A stretch of DNA of 64,000 bases from Diplonema papillatum (GCA_030068145.1 JAPJBO010000518.1:97665-161664); one strand, 5' to 3'. Shown: positions 1 through 14,180, counted from the stretch's first letter. The notes: generated by a model from the letters alone, not told the origin. A program made the numbers and translations.

Positions 1-480
1 TATCAGGCCCGTTGTAACAAACCGGCATTTCTCATTTCTGATAGATTGTGGTGTTAACCTGCTATCGGTTGTCGTGACCTCCGGGTTAGTGGTCTCCACT
101 TGCCCGTTGTCACAAACCGGCTTCTGATGGATTGTGGTGTTAACCTGCTATCAGTAGTCTGACTCCATAGATTGTGGTGTAACCTGCTATCAGGCCCGTT
201 GTAACAAACCGGCCCATCCGATAGATTGTGGTGTTAACCTGCTATCGGTGTCGTGACATCCCGGTTAGTGGTCTCCACTTGCCCGGTTGTCACAAACCGG
301 CTGCTGATAGATTGTGGTGTTAACCTGCTATCAGTAGTCTGACTTCCATAGATTGTGGTGTAACCTGCTATCAGGCCCGTTGTAACAAACCGGCCTTCTG
401 ATAGATGGTGGTGTTAACCTGCTAACAGTGATCTGACTCATAGATTGCGACAACCGGGCACTGGTTGTCGCAACCCGGCT
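1..480. repeat. Tandem array of small hairpin units
   Basis: A higher-order unit of about 182 bp occurs about two and a half times, starting near 1, 188 and 370. Each unit holds several copies of a short module in which GATAG and CTATC (or TGATAG and CTATCA) flank a conserved spacer around GTGTTAACCTG. These modules alternate with CCGTTGT...ACAAACCGG segments. Each module can fold into a small stem-loop. The array lies directly upstream of the retroelement ORFs at 1069-3342, so it may be the terminal or regulatory repeat of that element. The left edge is outside the window. This is inference from position and structure. Confidence 0.7.
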
Positions 481-1068
481 CCCGGTAGATCGTGATGTGG
501 CCTGCTATCGGTCGTGGGGCCTCAGGGCTACTCGTCGCCTGGTAGCATCCGTCGCCGGGCCGGCAGGCTACCGTTCCGGCGACTCCTCAGCGTGGGCGGC
601 CCCGTGCCGCCGCCGGCAGTGCGCCGCCCTGCCGATGCCCCCTGGAGGCCCGCTGGCGCTCTTGTGAATCTCCGCCTCGTGACCTGCGTTTGTTCATTTC
701 TGCCGCCTCATAAAGGAAAGGAGGGGGGAAGATGGGGGGCTGTTGCGCGTCCTGCAGAACGAGAAAGCCCTTACCTCCGCCCGCTCCGGGAGAAGAAAAC
801 GCAGAAAGGCTATCGACCCCGGGGACCACGTGACCGACCGCGATCGAGACGGCCGTCGACCTCCGACGCCAGACCGCGACAACGGGGCCAGAGATATCAC
901 TGTCTGTGTGTGTGTGTGTGTCCGTGCAGACTGCCAGGAACCGTGGACCGCCGGCCCGGCCGGCGTGTGCCGGGCGACTAGCGTAAGGGCCAGGTGTCCG
1001 AGCGGGGCACGGAAACAGGCCGTGAAGCGGCCGACCCCAACCTCTACCAGGAACGAAAGGGGAACATC

Positions 1069-2223
1069 ATGGAGTTCAATCTTGCGCCGTACTGGGTGGG
1101 GAGGGAAGTTGCGCGCCGCGGTCCGGGTCCTGGCCCCGCCTTCGAGGAGCTCGAGTCGTGCTCGTGGTTCCGCCGGGAGGACGTGGACATCCAGTATGAA
1201 GGGGTCAAAAGGAGTGCGGCCAGGAAGTGGGCGGGCGTCAGCGAAGGGGAGCTGGCGGAGAGGCTCAACATCCTCCACGTCGTCGTGTACGAGGCGTGGG
1301 CCGCCGGCATGTACGAAGAAGCCCCCGAAGGGTTCCTCGCGGTGGTCGAGAAGTTTCGTGTGTCTGGCCACCGCTCCCTGCTGGAGCTGGTGGTGATCGA
1401 GGGCAGGGAGGGGATGCCGACGGCGGTCCCGGTCCGCTTCCGGACGGCGGCCAAGAAGTGGGGCGCGTGCCATGCCGACCGGGAGAAGAAGGAGGCAGCC
1501 AAGGAGGAGGACAAGAGGCGGGCGAGGAAGCCGGGCGAGGCCCGGGAGGAGCTGGCGGTGAGGGAGCGGATGCTCCGGTTCGGCCTGGCCAGTCTCCCAG
1601 AAGTGCTGGTCCCGCCGCGCGCCACTCTCAATGCCTACCAGGCAGTGGTCGAGGCGAACCCGGAGCTCGCCTTGCCCTACGTCGACGTGAGCAGGCCCCC
1701 GTACACACCCAGGACGCCCGACTGGAAGGTCGACGGCGGCCTCGACGCCGTTCAGAGGGTGCTCACCCTGCAGCGCTTCGTGGTCGTTGCCAGCCTCGCG
1801 GGGTGCTTCGGGAGCCGGCCGTGGCCGGTAGTCCTGGGGTACCCGGCGGTGGTGGCGGGCATAGCGGCCATGTACGGCGAGGGTATGGCGGCCGAGTACG
1901 ACGAGAGACTTCGGAAGCTATTCGCCGAGGAGCCGAAGGCCGAGGAAGGAGCGGAGCTGCACCAGGCGGCCGAGAAGAAGCTGCTGGAGGCGTACCCCGG
2001 GATCCTTAACGAGCTGTTCTGGAGGGGGATCGGCGCGAGGGCGACGTCTGGTGCGGGCCACCGGGGGCCGGGCAGGCGGGAACGCGGCGAGGTCTCTGCC
2101 CGGTCCGCCCCCCTCGCCCCCGCTCTCTCTCCGCAGGAGCAGGCACAACTGAGGAACCGAACCGGGCGCCGCGAACGAGGCGACGAAGGGGGGCGCGCAA
2201 AGAAGGCCAAACCCAACGACTGA
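1069..2223 (+). CDS. Retroelement ORF1, gag-like protein
   Basis: This 384-residue ORF is GC-rich and strongly charged, with no recognised catalytic motif. The frame is open from 994, but the first ATG is at 1069 (protein begins MEFNLAPYW). The middle is rich in Lys, Arg and Glu. The C-terminal third is basic and low in complexity (Arg, Gly, Pro), as expected for a nucleic-acid-binding gag-type protein. It is followed 138 bp later by an ORF with a reverse-transcriptase core on the same strand, and preceded by the hairpin array. The gag role is inferred from order and composition only. A host hypothetical protein is the alternative. Confidence 0.5.
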   Translation: MEFNLAPYWVGREVARRGPGPGPAFEELESCSWFRREDVDIQYEGVKRSAARKWAGVSEGELAERLNILHVVVYEAWAAGMYEEAPEGFLAVVEKFRVSGHRSLLELVVIEGREGMPTAVPVRFRTAAKKWGACHADREKKEAAKEEDKRRARKPGEAREELAVRERMLRFGLASLPEVLVPPRATLNAYQAVVEANPELALPYVDVSRPPYTPRTPDWKVDGGLDAVQRVLTLQRFVVVASLAGCFGSRPWPVVLGYPAVVAGIAAMYGEGMAAEYDERLRKLFAEEPKAEEGAELHQAAEKKLLEAYPGILNELFWRGIGARATSGAGHRGPGRRERGEVSARSAPLAPALSPQEQAQLRNRTGRRERGDEGGRAKKAKPND

Positions 2224-2282
2224 CTTCGTGGTGGCGCCTCTCCTTCCTCTCCGCCATTTTTACTTTCTATATCATCCCATCA

Positions 2283-2302
2283 GCGCGGGCCCTTGCCCGC
2301 GC
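2283..2302 (+). other. GC hairpin between the two retroelement ORFs
   Basis: A perfect 8-bp stem (GCGCGGGC pairing with GCCCGCGC) with a CCTT loop lies in the 138-bp gap between ORF1 and ORF2. It could slow ribosomes or assist reinitiation at ORF2, but it could also be chance in GC-rich DNA. Confidence 0.4.
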
Positions 2303-2361
2303 ATCAACACCCACGCCAGCTCGTCTCACACTCTTCACTTCAACAAGCCGGGCGCCGCGTC

Positions 2362-3342
2362 ATGGCGCCGGGTTCGTCAGCTCCCGGGGGGGGCGACCCG
2401 GGCGAGAAGCTTCAGTTCCAGGACGTGCGGAGAAGGTATGAGTTCGCCGAGTGCGCCTTTGACGCCATGCCGAAGGAGAAGGACATGCCCCAGATCGACG
2501 GGGAGATGGAAGCGGCGATCAACTACTGCGCGACGACACCGTCTCCAGAGGCCCAGCGCATGCGCGCAGGGTTCCTGGCTCGCTGGAGAAGGAGATCTTC
2601 GCAACTTCCGCCGCCTGAAGCCGGTCCGTGCCACGTGGACCTCCTGGAGGAGATGCTACAGGATCTGGGTATCCGGGGAGCCGACACCTTGCTGCGCCAC
2701 CTCAGGACGGGCTGCCCTATGTCCGGGGTCGTGGGGTACGAGGACATCTACTCCCCGGGGCCGCCAGGGGAGCCCGAGATCACCGAAGAGGAGCTGCTGC
2801 GCCGCCAGCCCGACGTACTGGCGAGGTCTAGGCAGGCCATCCGCGCTGACTCCCCGGCGAACAAGGAGGCCATTTGGCGCTCGGTCCAGAAGGAGCTGGA
2901 GGCGGGTTTCATGGTCGAGCTCCAGAGTCCACCGGCGAACGCAGTTTACCTGAGGAGGTTTGTGGTCCGCCAGGTGAAGTCCGACGAGGAGATCCCCCGC
3001 GTCAAAGAGCGCGCATGCGACGACGGGCGGATGTCGTTGATTAACAAGGCTGTTCGGATGTCAACGCCCGTCAAACTGGACTCGGCGGACGTGTTCGCGG
3101 AGGTCGCCAGAAGGGTCGCGGTCGGGGCGATGGCACGCGACCCGAGCTCCGCATTTAAGTTCGTGGGGTTAGACCACAAGGACGCGTACCGCCAGCTGCA
3201 TGCCAGGAACGACGGGCTCTGCAGGTGCGTTGTGGCGGAGGAACCAGCGACAGGCCGAGTCAGGTTCTTCAGGATGGGGAGATTGTCGTTCGGGGAGGCC
3301 GCAGCCGTGGTTCACTACGCAAGCTTGCGCGCCGCCAACTGA
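2362..3342 (+). CDS. Retroelement ORF2, truncated reverse transcriptase
   Basis: The 326-residue product starts at ATG 2362; the frame is open from 2293 without an earlier ATG. Near the C-terminus the segment LDHKDAYRQLHAR fits RT motif A of DIRS/Ty3-type polymerases (D-x-x-D-A-Y-R-Q). It is followed by GRVRFFRMGRLSFGEAA, which fits the region leading into motif B. The ORF stops about 20 residues later, before any Y/F-x-D-D catalytic box. The RT is therefore truncated and cannot be active as read. The upstream 200 residues resemble the linker that precedes RT in such elements. Probably a dead DIRS- or Ty3-like copy; the exact superfamily is uncertain because no RNase H or recombinase is attached. 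Confidence 0.6.
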   Translation: MAPGSSAPGGGDPGEKLQFQDVRRRYEFAECAFDAMPKEKDMPQIDGEMEAAINYCATTPSPEAQRMRAGFLARWRRRSSQLPPPEAGPCHVDLLEEMLQDLGIRGADTLLRHLRTGCPMSGVVGYEDIYSPGPPGEPEITEEELLRRQPDVLARSRQAIRADSPANKEAIWRSVQKELEAGFMVELQSPPANAVYLRRFVVRQVKSDEEIPRVKERACDDGRMSLINKAVRMSTPVKLDSADVFAEVARRVAVGAMARDPSSAFKFVGLDHKDAYRQLHARNDGLCRCVVAEEPATGRVRFFRMGRLSFGEAAAVVHYASLRAAN

Positions 3343-5082
3343 ACTCCGTGTGTTAGACTAACGGCCACGGTTGCGCACCTGCCGCCCCCGTCACAGAGCC
3401 CGTCCCGTCTTCGCCGTCGGCTCTGTCCCACAGATTTAGCAGGCCAGCTAAGGATCGTAACCACCGAAACTGTTTGGGCGAATGCAGCATTAAATGTACG
3501 TTAAATTCAGCGGGACGAGTCGGGAACGACGGCACCGAGAGACCCCTCGAAGGAGCGTAATTTAACTTGCACTTTTTCCGCCCACGCACTGTTTTTTCAG
3601 ACCACACCAGGGGGTTTCGAGGGGTGGTTAAAGATAAAACAGTGGTGTCGCCCGAGGGGAGGGCCGCTAAGGAACGGAAGAAGTCGGGAGGCGCTTGCGT
3701 GATGGGCTTGGGTGCTCTGTGGTTCAAGGAAAGCGGCCTTTTTGTGGTTGGGTTGACCGCGGCCGCTTCTTGAGACGGCCCCGCCGTGTACCCTCGCACG
3801 CGATGACGCGCGGGCGGCCGTGCGGCTGCCGGGCAGCGTGAACTCCTTGTCTCGATGCCATACAGCGACTTTGCTCTTTGCATCCATGGCCTCCACCCTC
3901 CCTCCCTCGCCCCGCGGCCGGGGTTCCTGTGTAGTTGTGGTGTGGTTGAAGCCGGCCTTCTTTCTTGAACCTGAACAGATTTCTACAGTTCTTCGTTCTC
4001 GAAAACCTCGCACTTTTTCGCCCGCATTGTTCCTTCACACCACAACAGGGGGGATTCCGAAGAAACCTGCACGTGCAAGAAGGAACAAGCGTCACGCAAT
4101 TAGCAGAGACAGGTCACCACTCGTTCTGCAGTGGAGTTAGCAGTAGCTCAATGTGTCGGGAGCAGTAGTTGTCGACTGAAAAGTAAGCACGTACCGCGGA
4201 TGCAGAACATCGATGCAGACGATGAGTGCCGCAAATGCAGGCATTCGAAGCCGTTCTGCGAGCAGGCAAGATGGCAAGCGAGAGAGCGTGCCGTACCTCC
4301 GGCAGGTCGCTCGAAAACGGGGACCCGAAATGGAAGATTCACCCCCAGGAACAATACCCAGCGGACTGGAATCGCAGGCAGGCCCGGATGGAAGCATGAG
4401 GTGAGCAGAAGAGACAGAGGAGCGGAGAAACGGGGCCGCACCAGTGGCAGACCCGGACGTTGGGGTTAAACAATTGAAGAAGAAGTGTAAAGACGAGGAA
4501 ACACCGACTCGGGCATACCGGCCGAGAACAGCCAATCATGGAACCCAGGGCACAAGGGAGGCTACGGCGCGGTGGTGAAGTAACGCTCGCTCGCTAGCAT
4601 CCGGCAAGAGCCAGCATGACACACGAATTTGGAAATGATGCTTCATTTGGAAACAGCGAGGGCAGAGGGAAAATCTGCTTGTACTAGGCTCCTCGGTTCC
4701 CGTAGTATCGGGGGAGTTTGAGGCAATTGCTGGCTGGTGGTCGGTTGTAGTCCGTTGCGTCAAGCACAACCGGGCTTGCCCTCTGGAGGCTTTGGAAAAT
4801 AGTGGTTCCTGTCTGTCAGAGATGTGCATTCAGCGCTGCAATGGCAAAGCATTCCGGGTACCTTCTGCGGTGGACCTACACTTTCGGTGCCGCCTTACAT
4901 ATTAATTGGTGTTGGTTTTTACTCGACAGGACCCTGGTGCAGTCGGTTTAGCTTGATTGCAGCGATCACCTGCCATAACCTGAAGGGGTGGTGCAAAATA
5001 AAAAATCGGACCCCCCTTGAGTTTTTCCGGGTTTGTGCCGGGTTTGCACCGGACATATGGATCACACGAGCCATACTATTTT

Positions 5083-5222
5083 TTGTTGAACGCCTACGCG
5101 CGCCACTGAACCCAGATTCACCTGTGTTTCGTGTGGGCTACAGCACATTTACCTCCTTTGATCTTTTGCAGCTGGCAGCCTCCTCAAGTATCTCCTACAA
5201 AGCAGGTGTGTATACAAAAAAA
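5083..5222 (+). repeat. Family-1 interspersed repeat, 3' part
   Basis: This matches the 3' two thirds of family 1: TTTTGTTGAACGCC, then GTGTTTCGTGTGGGCTACAG, then GGCAGCCTCCTCAAGTAT, then the tail GCAGGTGTGTATACAAAA. The left end with the other inverted terminus is missing. The same sequence recurs near 9.4, 13.4, 21.4, 23.8, 60.3 and 63.1 kb. Confidence 0.8.
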
Positions 5223-6255
5223 AAAGCTGGGTCTGGCAGGGATTGTCGTACTCCAACTGACTGACAGACAGCCGACGCAGGCGTCGGCGCAGACGTTTGC
5301 GTTTGCGTTTTGCAAGTTTTCCGAAAGTCGGCTGGAGATACGCTGGAGGCAACACTTGCCTAGACGGAGTGGCGGCAGCACTGCTGGACGCACTCCGCTT
5401 CGTTGTATTGTTGGCAGCGCCACTTCTCGAGACCACCTTCGCACCCGGTGATATGCGCGAGTTGCCAGGGGCACAAAAAGCAGAAACTAACGGCGACTGT
5501 ATTCCGTCTGCTCTGACGAGAACCATGCTTGGAGAAAAGAAAGGAGGGGAAGGTGAAGACAGGGGAGGCCGTGGGAGGTGGAAGGCAAGAACGCTGTGTT
5601 GGCAACGTCGTTTTTTCCGTCCTTCAATCCACGGACACGTGGGACCACCCGTACGCGAGCACAGGCAAATCCCTTCGGGAGAGAGCCCCGACAAAGTGGT
5701 GGGAGGGGTTAAGGGGAGCAGCTTTTCTTAGATCCCGTTCCTTGTTTGCAAAGACGAAGAGAACTCGTGACGCTGTCTTGCCTTCGCGCGGTTGTAAGAA
5801 ACGCTGGGATCGTAGGTAATGGTGCAAGATGCGGGGGCTCAGACAGAGTATGTCCGAAACAAAAAGTGGTGGATGCGGCTGGCATCGTTTCGTTTGAGGT
5901 ACTGTGCGAACGCGGCCTGTCGTTCAAGCAGTGCTGTAATGAACACCGGAACAACAGGTATATCGCGTTCTGAAAACTCAACTCCGCAGCAATCGGCGTC
6001 AATGCCAATTGGGGAGGAAGCTGTTTCGAATCGGGAAACGGTGAAAGCATTTTGTACAGCTTTGAAAGTAAAACATGAAGTGAACGAGAATGAGAGGGAG
6101 GCCCTTGTGGCGATCGGCATCCCGTGAAACAGGAAACGGCGACGGTGAAGGTAACTTTTGAAGTCGTTCGGTTACGAGCGACGGAGGTAGAGTAAGAGAA
6201 AGCGGTATCAAAATCAAAAAAAGAGAACGAAAAGACGTCTCTGGCATTTTCAGAA

Positions 6256-6282
6256 AAAGAGAGAGTGAGAGAGAGAGAGAGA

Positions 6283-6320
<38 letters not shown>
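6256..6320. repeat. (GA)n/(GT)n simple repeat
   Basis: A GA-rich tract runs directly into about 20 GT dinucleotides just downstream of the tubulin stop codon, so it probably lies in the tubulin 3' untranslated or flanking region. Confidence 0.9.
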
Positions 6321-6338
6321 CTATGCGCTGTCGTACTA

Positions 6339-9365
<3,027 letters not shown>

Positions 9366-9612
9366 GCTCGAGAGGCTTCCTTGTGCTTACTCCGAAGGAG
9401 GCTAGAGGGGGAGAAACGATACAACTGCTAAGTGGGTCTTTTTTGGGGTGCAAGTTCACTTAGTGCAAGCACCCTTTTTTGTTGAACGCTTTCGCCCGCC
9501 ACTGAAACCAGATTTTACCTGGGTTTCGTGTGGGCTACAGCATCCTTTGATATTTCACAACTGGCAGCCTCCTCAAGCAGTCGCTTCAAAGTAGGTGCTT
9601 ATTCAACAAGAA
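9366..9612 (+). repeat. Family-1 interspersed repeat, near complete
   Basis: Starts with a diverged left terminus (GCTCGAGAGGCTTCCTTGTG), continues through GGAGGCTAGAGGGGGAGAAA and TTTTTGTTGAACGCTTTCGC, and ends GGCAGCCTCCTCAAGCAG plus the tail GTAGGTGCTTATTCAACA. It lies between tubulin and the helicase 3' end. Confidence 0.75.
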
Positions 9613-9907
9613 AAAGGCCAGGAACATTTCCGGACTGGTTGCACACGGCCAAAAAAGGCCGACCGTCGTCAGCGCGGAATCTGAGTGTTTGCTCTGATTT
9701 GTCAGAACCACTCACGCTGGCAGAGCACTGGCGAAGCAGCCCGGGCGAAGCCTCTGAAACAGTGCGAAGTTTTTAGAGTTTCAGCCCAGCTTGTTGGCCG
9801 AACAACTGCGCTCCGACTTGCCTTCTCATTTACGGCCAATCTGAACGCAGCCAACATGGAAATAGTTGGTTCCCTCATGTATTGGGCGGAGAATGTTTGT
9901 CCACGCC

Positions 9908-12900
9908 TCAGCTCGTAGTGGCGTTGTCAAGAATGCAGTCGTGTTTCTGACTCGCTTGTTTGATGACAATGTACTTCGTCTTCTCGACATGACGTCTGCG
10001 AAGCTTTGAAAAGGTGACCAGGTCCTCCCCGTTGAAGCACAACTGCCGTTCTATGATATTGTTCATGAAATTCCGCACGTGATGGATTGGCCTCTGCCGC
10101 AGGCAGGCATTTTGCAAAGTCCTGGGACAACCTACAACGTACTGATGGTGCTTGGCACGTGTGAGTGCGACGTTCAGCCGGCTAGCATCCTCAAGAAACC
10201 CAACGTTGGCGTTAGCATTGCACCGGACACACGATATGATGATAATATCAAACTCGCCTCCTTGGAATGCATCCACTGTGCTCACCCTCACCGCAGACCA
10301 CCTCGCGTTGCGCTTCTTTATCTCCTCTTGCAACAAGTATGCCTGGGGGTGTTGTTTAGTTTGGGTCAAACGGTGGCCGACTTGATGTGCAGGAATCTTT
10401 GACGTAGTAGTGGTAATGGTAGTAGTAGTAGTAGTAGTATGTGTCGTCTGCCGAAGCAGCCAGAGACAGCAGGCGCAGGGGGCAGGTCTTGCTTTACTTT
10501 TCTCTTCTTCATGGAGACCCGCCCCCGGCAATCCCGACTGTCCACTGTCGAGAAAGGTTTGTGCCCTATAGTGATGAGGTGGTTGACCAGGCCCCCACGA
10601 AACCCTATACACAACACGGCTACAACACGAGGATGCAGCCCTGCTTAGGTGTGCACTCAGCCATCACAGGGCCCCAGATCTCGCTACTTGACCTGACACA
10701 GCTGCCACCCAGAAGGCCGCGCAGTAACCTTCGCAATGAAGGCACGCGCAGCTGAGTGTACGTAGGCGATCCATACAACAGCTGCATCAGACGCAGCTTG
10801 ATCCGAGAGCTCGCTAGGGGAGCTGGCGCTGCTCACCTGCCAGTCTCACAACTGACTGCTGCCCATCTTTGACGCAAGAAATCGACTTTGACGAATCTTT
10901 GACGCAAAGAAAAAAAAAACATGGCCTCGATATGTCCACAAAACAATAGGCGAGGCAACAAGCATTCGCTCTGTGCACCTCCGAGGTTGATCCCTCCAGT
11001 GTTTCTTGGCCGGAGTATCGACCCATAACTAACGCAGTCGGACGGTACACGAAATACTCGACGTAGCTGCTTTGACTCCGAATGGAAGGCTGGCAGCTAT
11101 TGTCGAGCACTTCCTTCCAAGCTGGCGCTTATGTAAAAAAAGAAGTGCTACAAAGAAGAAGTGAAAGAAAAGGCACACCTGGTCGCTGTAGAACGTGATG
11201 ACTCCAACATTCGAGAATGCCACAGCATCAGCGACAAAAAGGAAGTGAAGGATGGTCAGCACAGCCGACACCTCGTCGTAGTTGACGAACGAAGGCGAAT
11301 CTTCGCACAGCTTCTCCTCTTTGCCCTCCACAGAAAAAAAGGCGAGGGGTTCGTGGAGGAAGAGCGCGAGCGACTTGTCTTCGAATAAAGCCGGCCGTCT
11401 GAAAACGCTTTCAGCGGTCTGCAGGCGCCCGTCGTAAAACTCGGCGTTTGGGAAAACGAAGATGCTGTCGTGCATTCGGTATTGCCGCTGCAGCATGTAC
11501 GACCGCGGGCGGGGAGCTCTGAGCAGGCGCGCCATGCTACTCTGGCCGTAGCCTCTGTTGGCGTGGTCTTGGGGAACAAGCGGGCAAAGCTGCTTCTCAT
11601 CGCCGACAAGGAGAAGCCTCGCAGGATAGTGCTGAAAGGGAATCATCAGGTCTGCTTCATGCGCCTGTGCCGCTTCGTCGACTACCAGGTAGCCGACGAC
11701 CCTCGATGCGTCGGCATCGCTCTGAAGTGAGTGACGGCCCGATGTGCACAGAGTGGTAAACACAAAAGAAGCAGCCTCAAAGCACAACTGGTCAATTTGA
11801 AGAGCTTGCAGCGTATTTGCACGGTTGAAGACCTCGGATCGGAGCTTGGTGACACCATCAAAATCAACTGCAGGAAAGGACTCAATCGAGATGTCTGAAA
11901 TCTTCGCGAGTGTCCGCGCCCGGACTCGCTTGGCAAAACTGTTGTACTGCTCTGCAGCTACCAGTAACGGCTTCCGAAAGGCGGGTATTTCCGGTCTTGA
12001 TAGCGCTGCTTTTGCCTCAAAAAGGTGTGCCAAGCTGTGTGCCCAAGCCTGAATCTCGTCCTGCAACTTGTCAGCAGAGAAGTGTTCGAGTCTTGCGGGA
12101 ATCTTTTCGGCCCTGCCGATCAATGTGACGAGGTGTTCCTCCCCAAACCGGTCCGTGAAGTGTATCCCGTCGCACATCGTTTCGAAAGCAGCCAGGCCCA
12201 CGTGAACGGCTGCATTGGAAGGCGCGGCGAACACAGCTTTACTAGCCGCCGACACACGCAGGTTGCGCAGGAAAGTCACAAGAACCCGAGTTTTCCCGGT
12301 ACCCGGAGGACCTTGAATAATATTCAAGAGATGGTCGCTCGAAAGGCAGCCACGAACCGCGGCTTCTTGTGACGGATCGAGTTCGTCGATACCAGATAGT
12401 TGGGCCGATAATGCTAGAGACTCACATGGATTGGCTGTCCCCAATGTCAGCGTCTCGCATCGATCGGCTATCACCATAGGCGATGGAGGCGATGGCTCTG
12501 TCGGAGTTCCCCATTGATTGGTTATCTCCATCGTAGATGGCTCTGACTGAGTATCCCATCGATCGGCTATCACCATAGGCGATGGCTCTGTCGGAGTTCC
12601 CCATTGATTGGTTATCTCCATCGGAGATGGTTCTGACAGAGTATCCCATCGATCGGCTATCACCATACGCGATGGATCTGTCAGAGTTCCCAATCGATTG
12701 GTTATCTCCATAGGAGATGGCTCTGAAAGAGTATCCCATCGATCGGCTATCTCCATCGGCGATGGCTCTCGCACCGAATTTCGACCCAAAAACTCTTCCG
12801 AAAATGCGGGAAGTGCCGCGACCTTGCAGGCCGTGTACCTCCTTGCTGCAGGCAGAAGCCCTACCAAAAACACAATTCGACTCTGCTTTTGCAAATGTGG

Positions 12901-13323
12901 TGTGTTAATCTTCATCACTTCGGCACTGTACACACTGTTGAATGCAACCTTGACCTGCCCCGGTGTGTTCGGCGTCGGGCGCACTTCTTGATGGAGGATC
13001 GCCAACATGCGCGGGATTAAACTGTTGTCAGATGATTCACCAGGCAATTGCAGGTGGATATTTTCAACGTAGACGAGCATGTTGACAGCCGAGTACTTCA
13101 TGTCGGGAAGTGTGACCTCGAAAAAAAACGTGTGAGGGTCGGTTTGCCTGACAAACTGTGCGTCCACTGCAACAGTGCTTTTGAGAGACTTCCGAACGCT
13201 GACCGCAGTGTGGCGCACCTGCGCGGTTGATTTTGGCGGCGGTACCCAAAAGTTGTTGGAAGGACGAAAAGGGCAAAGACTCCCCCGACCGTATCGCGTG
13301 TGTCGACCGAAAACGGCTTGCAC
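9908..13323 (-). CDS. SF1 RNA/DNA helicase, UPF1/SETX-like
   Basis: Two exons: 13323-11179 and 10342-9908, total 860 codons. The 836-bp intron (donor CAG/GTGTGC, acceptor CCCCCAG/GCA, phase 0) joins ...ITFYSDQ to AYLLQEEIKKR. The product is an ATP-dependent helicase of the UPF1/senataxin/Mov10 type. Motifs in order: GPPGTGKT (Walker A, about residue 338), VVDEAAQAHEADL (motif II, about 548), LLVGDEKQLCPLV (III), QYRMHDSI (IV, about 613), then in exon 2 STVDAFQGGEFD (V) and NVALTRAKH (VI). Before the helicase core lie seven degenerate 15-residue repeats. The 5' end is uncertain: the frame opens at a GTG, the first in-frame ATG is at 13101 inside conserved-looking sequence, and a family-1 repeat lies just upstream. 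An unseen 5' exon or 5' truncation is likely. Confidence 0.85.
10405..10830 (+). repeat. (TAG)n-linked interspersed repeat in helicase intron
   Basis: A short TAG run (about 10412-10440) is followed by about 390 bp nearly identical to 63608-64000, beginning GTGTCGTCTGCCGAAGCAGC and ending near GAGCTCGCTAGGGGAG. Read on the minus strand the element would end in a (CTA)n tail, as some non-LTR retroposons do. It fills about half of the helicase intron. Confidence 0.8.
11036..11140 (+). repeat. Family-2 repeat, internally deleted
   Basis: Contains the family-2 left end (ACTCGACGTAGCTGCTTTGA) joined almost directly to its right end (TGTCGAGCACTTCC, then AAGCTGGCGCTTATGTAAAA). The middle, about 170 bp in other copies, is missing. 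It lies about 40 bp inside the donor side of the helicase intron. Confidence 0.75.
12433..12780 (-). repeat. Coding 45-bp repeats in helicase N-terminus
   Basis: Seven tandem 15-residue units alternate between type A (EPSPMEIADRWDTLS-like) and type B (EPSPMEITNQWGTPT-like), so the true repeat is an A/B pair of 30 residues. The frame is kept throughout, which suggests selection on the protein. The last unit carries a 3-residue insertion. The segment lies directly before the helicase core and may be a flexible spacer. Confidence 0.8.
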
Positions 13324-13396
13324 GCAAGCGAAGAATGTTCAGATTATGTTTGAAAAACCGCAATGGAGTGTTGATAAACTCCAAAAGATATATTTT

Positions 13397-13505
13397 CAGC
13401 CTACCTGTGTTTCGTGTGATTTACAGCACATTTACCTGCTTTGATCTTTTGCGGCTGGCAGCCTCCTCAAGTATTTCCTACAACGCGTGCTTATACAAAA
13501 AAAAA
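13397..13505 (+). repeat. Family-1 repeat, 3' part
   Basis: Runs from CCTGTGTTTCGTGTGATTTA through GGCAGCCTCCTCAAGTAT to the tail CGTGCTTATACAAAAAAAA. It separates the helicase 5' end from the decayed recombinase ORF and may have truncated both. Confidence 0.75.
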
Positions 13506-14180
13506 AAAATAAGACGCGTCACTGGCTAACCACGGTTGAAACCGGAAAATGATGAGGGGAGGGAATTGTTTTTCGTTGAACGCTTTGCCCTGGACGTTTG
13601 TTTCTTGGTACAGGGCGCAAGGAAACCCTACGCGCTGTCTCCTCACATCTCCCACTCTCGACGCCGTCAGCCACGCGACCGCGAGAACCACAGCGGCCTG
13701 GGGGTCGACCGTCGTTAGCTCGTCCACCGTCCGATACAGCGTCTCCTTCGATATCGGCCTCGCTTGCCGCACCTCTCCGGTTTTGAGCTTGGCGAGACCC
13801 CTCAAAGCCATCGTGAGGCGGTGGTCGCTGAGCACAACTCCTTCCAGCCGAAGAGTCGCCCGCACGTTGGCCACTTCCGTGAGGATCGACGAGGGCTTCA
13901 GCCCTTCGGCGTGGCACCACCCGATGAACGCCAGGAGCTGATCCGCGTGCGGGTGACTCTGCAGCTGGGCCTTCGCAACGAATCTGGCCCATTTGGAGGC
14001 CGAGTACCGCATGTTTCGCCACGTCGCTTCCGCGTACGACGCGCTGTAGATGCGGTGGAGGGCGTCGGTGATTCGCTCCCGCGTCACGTCTCCGAACCTT
14101 CTCAGCGGCCGTCCCGGACGTGGGGCGCTGCGGCTTCGGGGACGCAGCGGGACGTCGCTTGCGAAGGGGTAACCATCACC
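13491..14180 (-). pseudogene. Tyrosine recombinase fragment of a DIRS-like element
   Basis: The open frame reads RERITDALHRIYSASYAEAT followed by an all-helical SAM-like core-binding domain. This leads into the start of a catalytic domain with AVAWLTASRVGDVRRQR, in which the Arg of SRVGDV fits the first catalytic Arg of tyrosine recombinases. The remaining catalytic residues (H-x-x-R and Tyr) are absent because the frame runs into unrelated sequence and a family-1 repeat. The gag-like ORF ends at 14176 in a different frame directly upstream on this strand. A DIRS/Ngaro/Crypton-type retroelement remnant is the best reading. Inactive as it stands. Confidence 0.65.

Larger units (their letters stand above)
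3343..6338. other. Intergenic, no gene recognised
   Basis: Only short ORFs without family features are seen. Two related segments at about 3568-3630 and 4008-4060 share a CACTTTTTCCGCCC-like stretch followed by ACCACA-CAGGGGG, suggesting an old local duplication. A partial family-1 repeat lies at 5083-5222. The tubulin 3' flank carries a GA/GT tract. Confidence 0.5.

Noticed and set aside
514-1473. Alternative ORFs on both strands at 514-1473
   Set aside because: Arg/Pro-rich shadows in GC-rich DNA; the frame from 1069 continues far longer and fits a gag position.
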